A DNA stretch of 64,000 bases, from NCBI RefSeq assembly GCF_003234445.2, contig NZ_CP126269.1, positions 434,001-498,000 on the forward strand. Direction: 5' to 3'. This document shows positions 17,181-25,821 of the stretch, in pieces. The translations under genes were made by a program, and so were the position numbers. Every line of letters begins with the position of its first letter. The stretch's first letter is position 1. The notes beneath the pieces are model-generated. The model was not told the origin of the DNA and made no database searches. It saw only the letters and a program-made list of their open reading frames with translations. The DNA is from Curtobacterium sp. MCLR17_036. Its GTDB lineage: Bacteria > Actinomycetota > Actinomycetes > Actinomycetales > Microbacteriaceae.

Positions 17181-17804
17181 ATGACCGACCAGCGCTGGAT
17201 CAAGATCTGCGGCCTGTCGACCCCGGACACCGTCGACGCCGCCGTCGACGCGGGTGCCGACGCGGTCGGCTTCGTCTTCGCCGCCGGCAGCCCGCGGACC
17301 GTCACGGCGGACCTCGCGAAGGAGCTCGTCGAGCGGCTGCCCGACGGCATCGACGCGGTCGGGGTGTTCCGCGACCAGAAGATCGACGAGGTCGTCGGCA
17401 TCGCCTCCGAGGTCGGCCTCACCACGCTGCAGTTGCACGGCGGAGAGTCCGCGACCGACTTCGCCCGGGCGCGCGACGCCGGGTTCTTCACGATCCGGGC
17501 GCTCGCGGCCGAGGACTACCTGCGCGAGACGCCGGAGCAGCGCGCCGCGTACGACCACGACCTGCTGCTGCTCGACGCCGCGGTGCCGGGCAGCGGTCGA
17601 CTCATCGACCCCGCGGCCGTCGACGGCACGGTCGACGAGGCCTGGATCCTGGCCGGCGGGCTCACCCCGGCGAACGTCGCCGCGGCGGTCGAGGCGCTCG
17701 ACCCGGACGGCGTGGACGTGTCGAGCGGCGTCGAGTCGGAGCGCGGGGTCAAGGACCCGGCGAAGATCCGCGCGTTCGTCGAGGCCGTCCGCAGCCTCGG
17801 CTGA
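17181..17804 (+). CDS. trpF: Phosphoribosylanthranilate isomerase
   Basis: 207-residue (beta/alpha)8 enzyme of tryptophan synthesis, converting N-(5-phosphoribosyl)anthranilate to CdRP. Catalytic Cys10 (IKICGLS) and Asp132 (LLLDAAVPGSGRLID) are in place, as are the phosphate-binding GGLTPANV and DVSSGVE loops. ATG 17181 was preferred over the ATG three codons upstream because GGATGG lies about 5 bp before it. It is a lone trp gene here, separated from the rest of the pathway. Its stop codon falls inside the first unit of a 14-bp tandem repeat. Confidence 0.93.
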   Translation: MTDQRWIKICGLSTPDTVDAAVDAGADAVGFVFAAGSPRTVTADLAKELVERLPDGIDAVGVFRDQKIDEVVGIASEVGLTTLQLHGGESATDFARARDAGFFTIRALAAEDYLRETPEQRAAYDHDLLLLDAAVPGSGRLIDPAAVDGTVDEAWILAGGLTPANVAAAVEALDPDGVDVSSGVESERGVKDPAKIRAFVEAVRSLG

Positions 17805-17870
17805 CACACGGTCCGGCTGACACGGACCGGCTGACACCCTCCGGCTGACACGGAGCGGCTGACTCGGATC
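17799..17870. repeat. 14-bp tandem repeat overlapping the trpF stop
   Basis: Five head-to-tail units of GGCTGACACGGACC (first unit 16 bp, then four of 14 bp, with a few substitutions). The TGA that ends trpF is the TGA of the first unit (17802-17804). Confidence 0.8.
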
Positions 17871-17939
17871 GGCCACCGCGGGCCGGCGGGCGCACGGTCG
17901 GCCCGGCGAGCCGGCGCGCGATCCGGACGTGCCCGGTGC

Positions 17940-18060
17940 CGGACGGGAGGCGCGTGGCGGGCCCGCACCGGGCCTCCCGTCCGGCGTGCGGTCGCGTGCA
18001 CTGCGGATGGTGAGCAGGAACGGTCGGGTGGTGCGTACCGACCCGACCGTTCCTGCTCAC
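17940..18060. repeat. Composite C+B hairpin element (single copy)
   Basis: Family C hairpin (17940-17983, CGGACGGGAGGC ... GCCTCCCGTCCG), 26-bp spacer, then family B hairpin (18010-18060) with perfect 20-bp arms GTGAGCAGGAACGGTCGGGT and its complement. The same C, 26-bp spacer, B order makes up the tandem array at 20548-21160. Confidence 0.85.
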
Positions 18061-18068
18061 GGAGCGCG

Positions 18069-18827
18069 TCAGCGCAGGGTGGGGACCAGATCGGTGAGGA
18101 AGGCGTCGGTGTCCTCCCAGCCCTCGACCGCGTGGCACGGCACGCCCAGGGCCTTCACCGGGTAGTCGTTGCCCTCGGGGTCGAGCCGGTCGCCGACGAA
18201 CAGCATGTCGTCGAGCGCGATGCCGGTGATCTCGGCGAGCCGCTGCATGCCGTAGGCCTTGTCGATGCCCTTGCGGGTGATGTCGATGCTCGTCGAGCCG
18301 CCGGAACGGACCTCGAGGTCGGGCAGGTCCGCCTGCACGAGCCCGCGCAGGTGGTCCTTCTTCGCGCCGGTGGGGTCCCACTGCTTCTTCACGTCGACGG
18401 GCGCGGTCTGGCCGAGGGCCGAGAACGTGATCTGGGAGCCGCGGTCCTCGAGGATCTCGCCCCAGGTCTCGGACTCCCAGTAGCCGGCCTCCTCCGCACG
18501 GGCCCGGACCGAGGCGAGCGCGCGGCGCTTCTGCTCGTCGGTCAGGTCCTCGGCGTACTGCAACGCCCAGTCGTCGCCCGCCCACCGGTAGTAGCGGGTC
18601 CCGCAGGTCGGCAGCAGGTGCAGGTCGTCGAGCACGAGCCCGTCACGCTCGCGCAGGGGCGTGACGAGCTGCTGCTCGAACTGCTGGAAGTTGCCGCCGG
18701 AGATCACCGCGACCGGGACGACCTCGAGCAGGGACGCGAAGGTCTCGAGCATGCGCGGGTCGAGGGCGGACTTCGACGGGGCGAGCGTGTCGTCCAGGTC
18801 GAAGGCGACAAGGCGGGGCGTGGTCAT
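18069..18827 (-). CDS. HAD-IIB hydrolase, phosphomannomutase-like
   Basis: 252-residue HAD-superfamily phosphatase with C2b cap. Motif I is FDLDDTLAPS with nucleophile Asp10 and Asp12; motif II VISGGN; motif III region SGGSTSIDITRKGIDKAYG with a conserved Lys; motif IV FVGDRLDPEGND. The overall pattern resembles eukaryotic-type phosphomannomutase and sucrose- or trehalose-phosphate phosphatases, so a sugar phosphate substrate is likely but not identified. It ends just 8 bp from a family B hairpin and is 39 bp downstream of the nitroreductase gene on the same strand. Confidence 0.85.
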   Translation of the reverse strand: MTTPRLVAFDLDDTLAPSKSALDPRMLETFASLLEVVPVAVISGGNFQQFEQQLVTPLRERDGLVLDDLHLLPTCGTRYYRWAGDDWALQYAEDLTDEQKRRALASVRARAEEAGYWESETWGEILEDRGSQITFSALGQTAPVDVKKQWDPTGAKKDHLRGLVQADLPDLEVRSGGSTSIDITRKGIDKAYGMQRLAEITGIALDDMLFVGDRLDPEGNDYPVKALGVPCHAVEGWEDTDAFLTDLVPTLR

Positions 18828-18866
18828 GCCCCCGATCCTGCCAGACGCCGGCCAGGGGCCCGCTGA

Positions 18867-19463
18867 CTACTCCTTGACGAGAACAACCTCGTCGAGGGGC
18901 AGGCGCGTTCGCGGGGCGACCTCGCGCTCGGCGGCCTTCTCGTCGAGCTGCGACGGGTGCGCGACGGTGCCGATCGCCGTCACGGTGTAGGGCAGGAAGC
19001 GCTCCGGCAGGTCGAAGGCGGCGCGGAGGCCCTCGGCGTCGATGCCCGCCATCTGGTGCACGTGCAGCCCCTCGGCGTGCGCCTGCACCGTCAGGGCCGC
19101 GAGCGACTGCCCGAGGTCGTACTGCGCGAACGGACGGGCCTCGCCGTCCTCGGTGACGGTCTCGAGGACGCCGACGACCAGGGCGCTCGCGCGGAACGCC
19201 CACGCGGCGTTGAAGCCGAGCAGGTTCTCGTTGATCTTCCGGAACGTCTCGGTGCCACGGCGGCCCGCGAGGAAGCGGCGGGGCTGGTGGTTCATCGCCG
19301 ACGCGGCCCACCGCGCGGCCTCGAGCACGGCGTCGAACTGCGCGTCCGTGATCGTCGCGGTCTCGTCGTAGGAGCGCGGGCTCCAGCGCTCCTCGAGCAG
19401 GGGAACCAGGGGCTGGCTGGAGTCGGTGGACCGGGTGAGGGTGTCGGCGTTCGTCGAGGTCAT
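18867..19463 (-). CDS. Nitroreductase family protein
   Basis: 198-residue FMN-dependent nitroreductase-like oxidoreductase. The N-terminal RWSPRSYDETATITDAQFDA and AARWAASAMNHQPRRFL segments are the FMN-binding part of the family, and a central GQSLAALTVQAHAEGLHVHQMAGID segment is also typical. Length fits the family. The substrate is not predictable. It lies 39 bp upstream of the HAD gene and is probably co-transcribed with it; it diverges from the AEC transporter gene. Confidence 0.9.
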   Translation of the reverse strand: MTSTNADTLTRSTDSSQPLVPLLEERWSPRSYDETATITDAQFDAVLEAARWAASAMNHQPRRFLAGRRGTETFRKINENLLGFNAAWAFRASALVVGVLETVTEDGEARPFAQYDLGQSLAALTVQAHAEGLHVHQMAGIDAEGLRAAFDLPERFLPYTVTAIGTVAHPSQLDEKAAEREVAPRTRLPLDEVVLVKE

Positions 19464-19546
19464 GCCGCGTGCAACGGCTGCGCGTGCCGGTGCATTTCCG
19501 ACCTGAGCGACGTGACAGGTCCCGCGGTGGTGCGAGGATGGACCCG

Positions 19547-20470
19547 ATGGGTGGCGTGTTGACCGGGTTCGCGATCATCGGCGCGATCATCGCCGGTGGC
19601 TACGTCGTCGGGCGCATCCGACTGCTCGGGCCGCACGCCCAGTTCGTGATGAGCAGGCTCACGTTCTTCGTGCTCATGCCCTGCCTGCTGTTCCACACCA
19701 TCGCCACCGCGGACATCGCCTCCTTGCTGTCGCCGGTGCTCTGGGTGTCGCTCGTCAGCGCCCTCACGGTGGCGCTGGTCGCCGCCGCGGTGTTCGGCTT
19801 GGTGTTGCGCCGGTCCGTCACGACCACCACCGTCGGCGCGCTCGCGTCGAGCTACGTCAACGCGAACAACATCGGGCTGCCGGTCGCCGTCTACGTGCTC
19901 GGGCAGGCGACCGCCGTCGTGCCGGTGATCCTGCTGCAGCTCGTCGTCCTCGCGCCGATCGCGCTGACGATCCTCGACGCCGCGACCGCGGGCTCGGGCG
20001 GCTGGGTGCGGCGGGTGTCCGGGCCCTTCCGGAACCCGATCATCATCGCCTCGATCGTCGGCCTGGTGTTCTCGGCGACCGGCATCGACCTGCCGGCACC
20101 GGTGCTCGAGCCGTTCTCGCTGGTCGGGGCCGCCGCGGTGCCCGTCGTGCTGCTGTCCTTCGGGATGAGCCTGCACGGCGCCGCGCCCCTGCGCGACCCG
20201 GCGATCCGCACCGACGTCATCGTGGCGTCGTCGATCAAGCTCGTGGTCATGCCGGCCGTGGCGTTCGTGTTCGCCCGGTTCGTCTTCGGCCTCGGCGCGC
20301 AGGACGTCTTCGTGCTGACGACGCTCGGCGCACTGCCCGCGGCGCAGAACGTCTTCAACTACGCGCAGCGGTACGGCGCGGCCGTCCCGGTCGCCCGCGA
20401 CGTCGTGCTCATCTCGACGATCGGCTCGGTCCCCGTGCTCGTCGCGGTGGCGGCGCTGCTGCACCCGTAG
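19547..20470 (+). CDS. AEC-family transporter (auxin efflux carrier fold)
   Basis: About 307 residues with roughly ten hydrophobic segments spread over the whole length, matching the Mem_trans/AEC family, whose bacterial members include malate and other organic acid permeases. Family features include SRLTFFVLMPCLLFHTIA near the N-terminus and a central YVNANNIGLPVAVYVLG segment. ATG 19547 was chosen because GAGG lies 9 bp upstream; ATG 19538 directly abuts that GAGG. It diverges from the nitroreductase gene and is followed immediately by the large hairpin array. Confidence 0.88.
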   Translation: MGGVLTGFAIIGAIIAGGYVVGRIRLLGPHAQFVMSRLTFFVLMPCLLFHTIATADIASLLSPVLWVSLVSALTVALVAAAVFGLVLRRSVTTTTVGALASSYVNANNIGLPVAVYVLGQATAVVPVILLQLVVLAPIALTILDAATAGSGGWVRRVSGPFRNPIIIASIVGLVFSATGIDLPAPVLEPFSLVGAAAVPVVLLSFGMSLHGAAPLRDPAIRTDVIVASSIKLVVMPAVAFVFARFVFGLGAQDVFVLTTLGALPAAQNVFNYAQRYGAAVPVARDVVLISTIGSVPVLVAVAALLHP

Positions 20471-20547
20471 CGCGCCCGGGGCGCCGCGCGGGGTCGCGTG
20501 CGCTGTGGGCGGCGCCGCGGGGCCGCGGGCGGCGCGTGCGCCGGATG

Positions 20548-21160
20548 GTGAGCAGGAATGGTCGGGTGGCGGGTGGGGACCCGACCATTCCTGCTCACGA
20601 AGCGTCGGGTGCGCGCGTGGCGGACGGGAGGCGCGTGGCGGGGCTGCATCGGGCCTCCCGTCCGTCGCGGGGTCGCGGGCGCTGCGGATGGTGAGCAGGA
20701 ATGGTCGGGTGGCGGGTGGGGACCCGACCGTTCCTGCTCACGAAGCGTCGGGTGCGCGCGTGGCGGATGGGAGGCGCGTGGCGGGGCTGCACCGGGCCTC
20801 CCGTCCGTCGTGGGGTCGCGTGCACTGCGGATGGTGAGCAGGAACGGTCGGGTGGCAGGCGGGGACCCGACCGTTCCTGCTCACGAAGCGTCGGGGCGGA
20901 CGGGAGGAGCGTGGCGGAGCTGCACCGGGCCTCCCGTCCGTCGTGGGGTCGCGTGCGCTGCGGATGGTGAGCAGGAACGGTCGGGTGGCGGGTGGGGACC
21001 CGACCGTTCCTGCTCACGAAGCATCGGGTGCGCGCGGGGCGGACGGGAGGCGCGCGGCGGGGCCGCACCGGGCCTCCCGTCCGTCGTGGGGTCGCGTGCA
21101 CTGCGGATGGTGAGCAGGAATGGTCGGGTGGCGGGTGGGGACCCGACCGTTCCTGCTCAC
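20548..21160. repeat. Tandem array of composite B+C hairpins, 143-bp period
   Basis: Family B hairpins lie at 20548-20598, 20691-20741, 20834-20884, 20967-21017 and 21110-21160. Family C hairpins alternate with them at 20621-20664, 20764-20807, 20897-20940 and 21040-21083. Start-to-start spacing of B units is 143, 143, 133 and 143 bp; the short unit has lost 10 bp between its B and C hairpins. B arms are 20 bp long, about GTGAGCAGGAACGGTCGGGT, and differ at a T/C position. The reading frames through this region are repetitive artefacts, not genes. Confidence 0.95.
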
Positions 21161-21206
21161 GAAGCATCGGGTGCGCGCCCGACGCCCGCCCGCAGCACCC
21201 GCAGCG

Positions 21207-22043
21207 TCAGAAGATCATCGGCCGGTCGTCGTCGAGCGAGGTGTCGAGGTCGAGGTCGACCACCACGGGGACGTGGTCGCTCGGGGCGTCGCCCTTCCGC
21301 TCGTCGCGGTGGATCGAGGCGTCCGTGACGACGTCGGCGAAGGCCTGCGAGCCGAGGACGAAGTCGATCCGCATGCCCTCGTCGCGGGGGAACCGCAGCT
21401 GCTTGTAGTCCCAGTAGGTGGAGCCGTCGGGGACGATCGGGCGGACGACGTCCTGCAGGCCGCGCGCCTCGAACTCGCGGAACGCGGCGCGCTCGGGTTC
21501 GCTGACGTGGGTCGAGCCCTCGAAGACGCGGATGTCCCAGACGTCCTCGTCGAGCGGTGCGACGTTCCAGTCGCCCATGAGCGCGAGCGGGGTCTCCGGC
21601 GAGGCCTCGAGCCACTCCGAGGTGCGGTCGGCCAGCTGGGCGAGCCAGTCGAGCTTGTACGTGTAGTGCGGGTCGCCGAGCTCGCGGCCGTTCGGGACGT
21701 ACAGGCTCCAGAGCCGGACGCCGTCGACCGTGACGCCCATCGCGCGGGCCTCGACGGGCAGGTCCGGACCCTCGTGGCCCTTGAGGAAGCCGGGCTGGCC
21801 GGGGAAGTCGCGGGTGACGTCCTCCATCGGCAGGCGACTGGCGAACGCGACGCCGTTCCACTGGTTCAGGCCGTGCGCCTCGACGTGGTAGCCAGCGGCC
21901 TCGAAGGCGTCCACCGGGAACTGCTCCGGCTTGCACTTGATCTCCTGCATGCCGAGGACGTCGACGTCCTCGCGCACCAGCCAGTCGACGATCCGCCCCA
22001 CTCGGGTGCGGACGGAGTTCACGTTCCAGGTCGCCACGCGCAT
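21207..22043 (-). CDS. xthA: Exodeoxyribonuclease III
   Basis: 278-residue EEP-superfamily DNA repair nuclease (AP endonuclease and 3'-5' exonuclease). N-terminal MRVATWNVNSVRTRVGRIVD, the metal-binding Glu in LGMQEIKCKPEQFP, LMGDWNVAPLDEDVWD, DYKQLRFPRDEGMRIDFVLGS and the terminal SDHVPVVVDLDL His motif are all present. The start at 22043 gives the conserved N-terminus of the family; the longer frame upstream runs into the M23 peptidase region in the wrong frame. It lies 40 bp downstream of the M23 gene on the same strand. Confidence 0.95.
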   Translation of the reverse strand: MRVATWNVNSVRTRVGRIVDWLVREDVDVLGMQEIKCKPEQFPVDAFEAAGYHVEAHGLNQWNGVAFASRLPMEDVTRDFPGQPGFLKGHEGPDLPVEARAMGVTVDGVRLWSLYVPNGRELGDPHYTYKLDWLAQLADRTSEWLEASPETPLALMGDWNVAPLDEDVWDIRVFEGSTHVSEPERAAFREFEARGLQDVVRPIVPDGSTYWDYKQLRFPRDEGMRIDFVLGSQAFADVVTDASIHRDERKGDAPSDHVPVVVDLDLDTSLDDDRPMIF

Positions 22044-22083
22044 GGGACAAGAACCTACCGGTGGCGGCTGGGGACCGTGCCGT

Positions 22084-23430
22084 CTAGAAGGCGACGCCGC
22101 GGGCCGACATGAACGGCACGGGGTCCGTGGTGGCGCCGTTGATGTGCACCTCGACGTGGCTGTGGCAGCCGGTCGACGCACCGGTGGAGCCGACCAGGGC
22201 GATGAGCTGCCCGGCGGACACCTGCTGCCCCTGGGCGACCCGGAAGCCGCCGTCCACGATGTGGCCGTACGCGGTCTGCACGCCGCCGCCGTGGTTGATG
22301 CGGACGTAGTTGCCGTACCCGCCGTACCACCCGACGTAGTCGACGGTGCCGGCCGACGCCGCGACGATCGGGGTGTAGCAGCCGCTCGCCAGGTCGGTGC
22401 CCTCGTGCATGGTGACGACGCCGGTGATCGGGTGCACGCGGTAGCCGTAGGGGCTGATGACGTACCCGCTCGCCGGCCGGACCCAACCGGTGCCGGACCC
22501 GGAGCCGACCGAGCCGCCGCCGCTGCCGCCGGCGGACGCGCCGCCCCCGCCACCGCCACCGCTACCGCCGGAGGAGCCGGCGTTCGCGTTCTGCGCCGCG
22601 AGCTGCGCCGCGGCCCGCTCGGCTGCCTCGCGCGCGGCCTTCTCCTCGGCACGCTTGCGGGCACGCTCACCCGCGGCGAACTCGGCCTCGGTGCGAACGC
22701 GTCCCGAGGTCAGGGTCGCGAGCTGGGCGTCGAGTCGCGCCTTGTTCGACTGCTGCTCGTCGTAGGCGGCCTGGACCGCGTCCGAGGCGGCCTGGGCCTC
22801 TTGCATGCGGGCCTCGGCCTTCGCCGCGAGGTCCTCGAGCGCCTCGGCGGCGCGGTCGGCCTGGGCCTGCAGCGACTCGGCGACGGCGGCGTCGTTGGCG
22901 GCGGCGGCCTGCACGCGCTCGGCCTGCTCGGAGAGCTTGCTCAGCGCGCCGAGGTCGTAGAGCAGGTCGCTCGCGTCGTCGCCCTTGGTCAGCACCGAGG
23001 TGGTGACGTCGGCGCCGCCCGAGCGGGCCATCTGCGCGGCGAACTGGCCGGCCTGCGCGGCGCTCTGGTCGGCGACCTCCGCGTGGTCCTCCGCGTCGGC
23101 GCGGAGCCGCTGTTCCTTCTCGGCTGCGGTCTGGGCCGTGCGCTGCGCCTTGTAGAACACGTCACCGAGCTCCTGCGCCTTCGCCTCGGCCGCTTCGACC
23201 TTCGCGTCGAGCTCGCTGATGATGCCCTTGATCTCGGTGATCTGCCCCTGCTTCGCGGACTCCTTGCCGCGGGCCGCCTTGACCTCGTCCCACGTGGGGT
23301 AGGTCACCGCCTGTGCGGCGGGGGCTTCGGCGACGACCGTGCCGACGAGGCCCGTGAGCGCGAGGGCCGTGACGGCGAGTCGCAGGCGCACGGCGGCCCT
23401 GGGGGAGCGGAGGCGGGAGGATCGAGACAT
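22084..23430 (-). CDS. Secreted M23 metallopeptidase with coiled-coil domain
   Basis: 448-residue exported protein. A signal peptide (basic start, then LAVTALALTGLVGTVVA, cleavage near AQA) is followed by a long Ala/Glu/Gln-rich coiled coil (about residues 45-265), a Gly/Ser-rich linker (about 268-305) and a C-terminal LytM/M23 domain. Zinc ligands are visible as His342 and Asp346 (MHEGTDLASG) and His425 in CHSHVEVH, with His423 and His390 as the expected catalytic residues. The architecture matches NlpD/EnvC- or RipA-like cell-wall hydrolases that act at division or remodel peptidoglycan. GGGAGG upstream supports the ATG at 23430. Confidence 0.93.
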   Translation of the reverse strand: MSRSSRLRSPRAAVRLRLAVTALALTGLVGTVVAEAPAAQAVTYPTWDEVKAARGKESAKQGQITEIKGIISELDAKVEAAEAKAQELGDVFYKAQRTAQTAAEKEQRLRADAEDHAEVADQSAAQAGQFAAQMARSGGADVTTSVLTKGDDASDLLYDLGALSKLSEQAERVQAAAANDAAVAESLQAQADRAAEALEDLAAKAEARMQEAQAASDAVQAAYDEQQSNKARLDAQLATLTSGRVRTEAEFAAGERARKRAEEKAAREAAERAAAQLAAQNANAGSSGGSGGGGGGGASAGGSGGGSVGSGSGTGWVRPASGYVISPYGYRVHPITGVVTMHEGTDLASGCYTPIVAASAGTVDYVGWYGGYGNYVRINHGGGVQTAYGHIVDGGFRVAQGQQVSAGQLIALVGSTGASTGCHSHVEVHINGATTDPVPFMSARGVAF

Positions 23431-23494
23431 CGGGCACGAGCCTATACATCCGTACAGCCGGGATCGACCGACAACGCGCCGCTGTGGAGAACTC

Positions 23495-25168
23495 CTAGAA
23501 GCCGCGTTCCCGTCGGATCGCGTCCGCGCTGCCGACGACGTCGCGGCGCAGGACCTCGGCGCCGGCCGTGCCCGCGTAGTCGTAGACGTCGAAGCCCGTG
23601 CAGTGGGTGATGGTCGCCGGGGCGCCGAGCGAGTCCTCGACCGCGGTGGTCCACAGGTCGCGCGACCCCACGACGACGAACGTCGGGGACGCGTCGCGGT
23701 AGGCACCGAGGTCGACGAGCCAGGGGTAGGCGTCGAAGGTGTCGCGGACCTGCAGCAGGTGCACGTTCGGCGTCGCGTAGGCGGCGAGCGGCCGCACCGT
23801 CCAGAACTGGCCGACGCCGGTGACCGTGCGGCCGTCGGCCCAGCGCTCGAGGCACGCGGTCGGGGCGTACCGCGCGGCGGCGACCGCTCCCGCGGTGCTC
23901 GGCGTGACGGCCACGCCGGTGACGAGCACGACCCCGGCGGCGACGGCCACGGCGGTGGCGAGACCTCGCCGCGGACGGTGCACCCGGGTGCGGCGCACCG
24001 CCGTGCGGGCGAGCTCCGCGACGGCGACGACCGCGAGCAGCGGGACGGTGGCGATCGGCTGCAGGTACCGCGCGGCGTCCTGCCCGGTCACGACGACGCC
24101 GACCGACAGGGCGACCACGGTCACCAGGGGGAGTGCCGTGGCGACGAGCACCGTGCGCGACGTCCGCACCCGCCAGGCCCACACCGTGCCGCCGACCGCG
24201 ACGAGCACCCCGGCGAAGAGCAGGAGCAGCCCGGCGTCCCCGGCGGCGGTGCCGGCGCGGTCGTCGGTCAGCGCGGCGAAGAAGCGCAGGGACGCGGCCG
24301 CCCGGTCCGGGTGCAGGTACGAGGACGGGTCGAGCGACACGAAGGGCCGCAGCGGGACACGGAGCAGGTACCCGACGACGGAGCCGACCACGAGCGTCGC
24401 GACGAGCAGCCCCGCCGGACGCCACGGCACCCGACGGGCCAGGGCGAGGAGCGCGAGCGTGACGACCACGGGCGCGGCCGACCACGGCACGTACATCGGG
24501 TTCGACGCGGTCGTGCACGCCGCGACCAGCCCGAGCACGACGAGCACCGTCGGCGAGGCCCGGCCGGTCCGGACGGCCCGCAGCACGAGCACCGCCGTGC
24601 CGAGCATCGCGAGCACCACCCCGTAGTAGTACGTGGTCGTGAGCAGCAGCGACGCCAGCTCGAGCGAGTTCGTCGTCGGGGACGACTCGGTGAGCACCAG
24701 CAGGGTCACGAACGCCAGCGCCCCGGCGGACACCGTGATCCGCGCCGCGCGCCCTGCCGAGGGCATGAGCTCGTTCGCCGCCGCCCGGACCAGCGCGTAG
24801 ACGGCGAGCAGCACGAGCACGCCGTTCAGCGCGAGGGCCTGCTGCGGGGTCGCCGTCACCAGGGCGCAGAGCAGGTAGACCGGCAGCTCGGGGAAGAAGA
24901 ACAGCGCGGGCGACATCGCCCACTCGAACGGCTGCCCCGCCTCGAGCGACCGGCGCACGAGCGGCAGCAGCACCGAGTCGCCGTCGTACCAGAGCACCGA
25001 GACGCGCTCGGTGGCGACGACGTGGCGCAGCGCCACGACGGCGAGGGCCAGTGCGACCAGGGCGCCCAGGGCCTCCCGCCAGACCGCGCCGGACGCAGCG
25101 CCCGCCGACGCCCGGCCGGCGCCGGCGGACGACGTGGCCACCGTGGCGCGGTGCGGTGCTCGGGACAT
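23495..25168 (-). CDS. Polytopic membrane protein, GT-C-like architecture
   Basis: 557 residues with an N-terminal helix, an extracytoplasmic loop (HVVATERVSVLWYDGDSVLL), about ten further hydrophobic helices and a C-terminal soluble domain of about 110 residues after a final helix (ATAVAVAAGVVLVTGVAVT). The acidic residue in the first loop (YDGDS) and the topology resemble GT-C lipid-linked sugar transferases, but I recognise no family motif, so the function is unassigned. It diverges from pyrE with about 100 bp between starts. Confidence 0.75.
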   Translation of the reverse strand: MSRAPHRATVATSSAGAGRASAGAASGAVWREALGALVALALAVVALRHVVATERVSVLWYDGDSVLLPLVRRSLEAGQPFEWAMSPALFFFPELPVYLLCALVTATPQQALALNGVLVLLAVYALVRAAANELMPSAGRAARITVSAGALAFVTLLVLTESSPTTNSLELASLLLTTTYYYGVVLAMLGTAVLVLRAVRTGRASPTVLVVLGLVAACTTASNPMYVPWSAAPVVVTLALLALARRVPWRPAGLLVATLVVGSVVGYLLRVPLRPFVSLDPSSYLHPDRAAASLRFFAALTDDRAGTAAGDAGLLLLFAGVLVAVGGTVWAWRVRTSRTVLVATALPLVTVVALSVGVVVTGQDAARYLQPIATVPLLAVVAVAELARTAVRRTRVHRPRRGLATAVAVAAGVVLVTGVAVTPSTAGAVAAARYAPTACLERWADGRTVTGVGQFWTVRPLAAYATPNVHLLQVRDTFDAYPWLVDLGAYRDASPTFVVVGSRDLWTTAVEDSLGAPATITHCTGFDVYDYAGTAGAEVLRRDVVGSADAIRRERGF

Positions 25169-25269
25169 GCTCCGGAGCGTACCGAGCCGCGCTCGGTGCC
25201 CGTACCGCTTCCTCGCCCCGGCAGCCGGGAGGCGCGCGGGACGCGCCCGACCGGCTACCCTTGTGGGCT

Positions 25270-25821
25270 GTGACCGACGCGCGCGAACAGTTGATCCAGT
25301 TCATCTCCTCCGAAGCGGTGTTCCACGGCGACTTCACCCTGACCAGCGGGAAGAAGGCGACGTACTACATCGACCTGCGGAAGGTGAGCCTGGACCACCG
25401 GGTCGCGCCGCTGATCGGCCAGGTCATGACCGAGCTCGTGCAGCAGGTGCCCGACGTCGACGCGGTCGGGGGCCTCACCATGGGCGCCGACCCGATCGCG
25501 AGCGCGGTGCTGCACCAGGCCGCCGCCCGGGGTCTGGCCTACGACGCGTTCGTCGTCCGCAAGGAGCCGAAGGACCACGGCCGCGGCAAGCAGGTCGAGG
25601 GGCCGGACCTGCGGGGCAAGCGCGTGGTCGTGCTCGAGGACACCTCGACCACCGGTGGCTCGCCGCTCAAGGCGGCCGAGGCGCTCGAGCGCGAGGGCGC
25701 GATCATCGCCGCCGTCGCGGTCGTCGTCGACCGGGACACCGGTGCGAAGGAGACGATCGAGGCCGCCGGTTACCCCTACTTCGCGGCCATCGGGTTGGCT
25801 GATCTGGGGCTGACCGCGTGA
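25270..25821 (+). CDS. pyrE: Orotate phosphoribosyltransferase
   Basis: 183-residue enzyme of pyrimidine synthesis joining orotate and PRPP to give OMP. Family features are SGKKATYYIDLRKVSLD, VGGLTMGADPIASAV, AFVVRKEPKDHGRGKQVEGP and the PRPP-binding motif VVVLEDTSTTGGSPLKA (about residues 119-135). GTG 25270 gives the standard N-terminus (TDAREQLIQFI); longer frames upstream are not supported. Its stop overlaps the GTG of the next gene (GTGA), so translation is coupled to the septum-formation-like protein. Confidence 0.94.
   Translation: MTDAREQLIQFISSEAVFHGDFTLTSGKKATYYIDLRKVSLDHRVAPLIGQVMTELVQQVPDVDAVGGLTMGADPIASAVLHQAAARGLAYDAFVVRKEPKDHGRGKQVEGPDLRGKRVVVLEDTSTTGGSPLKAAEALEREGAIIAAVAVVVDRDTGAKETIEAAGYPYFAAIGLADLGLTA

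Noticed and set aside
20548-21160. CRISPR array
   Set aside because: Units are near-identical throughout with no unique spacers, the repeats are long hairpins, and no cas gene is in the window.
20505-21328. Open frames through the hairpin array encoding repeated MVGWRVGTRPFLLTK-like peptides
   Set aside because: They simply translate the palindromic repeats in several frames, with no ribosome-binding sites; no protein family fits.
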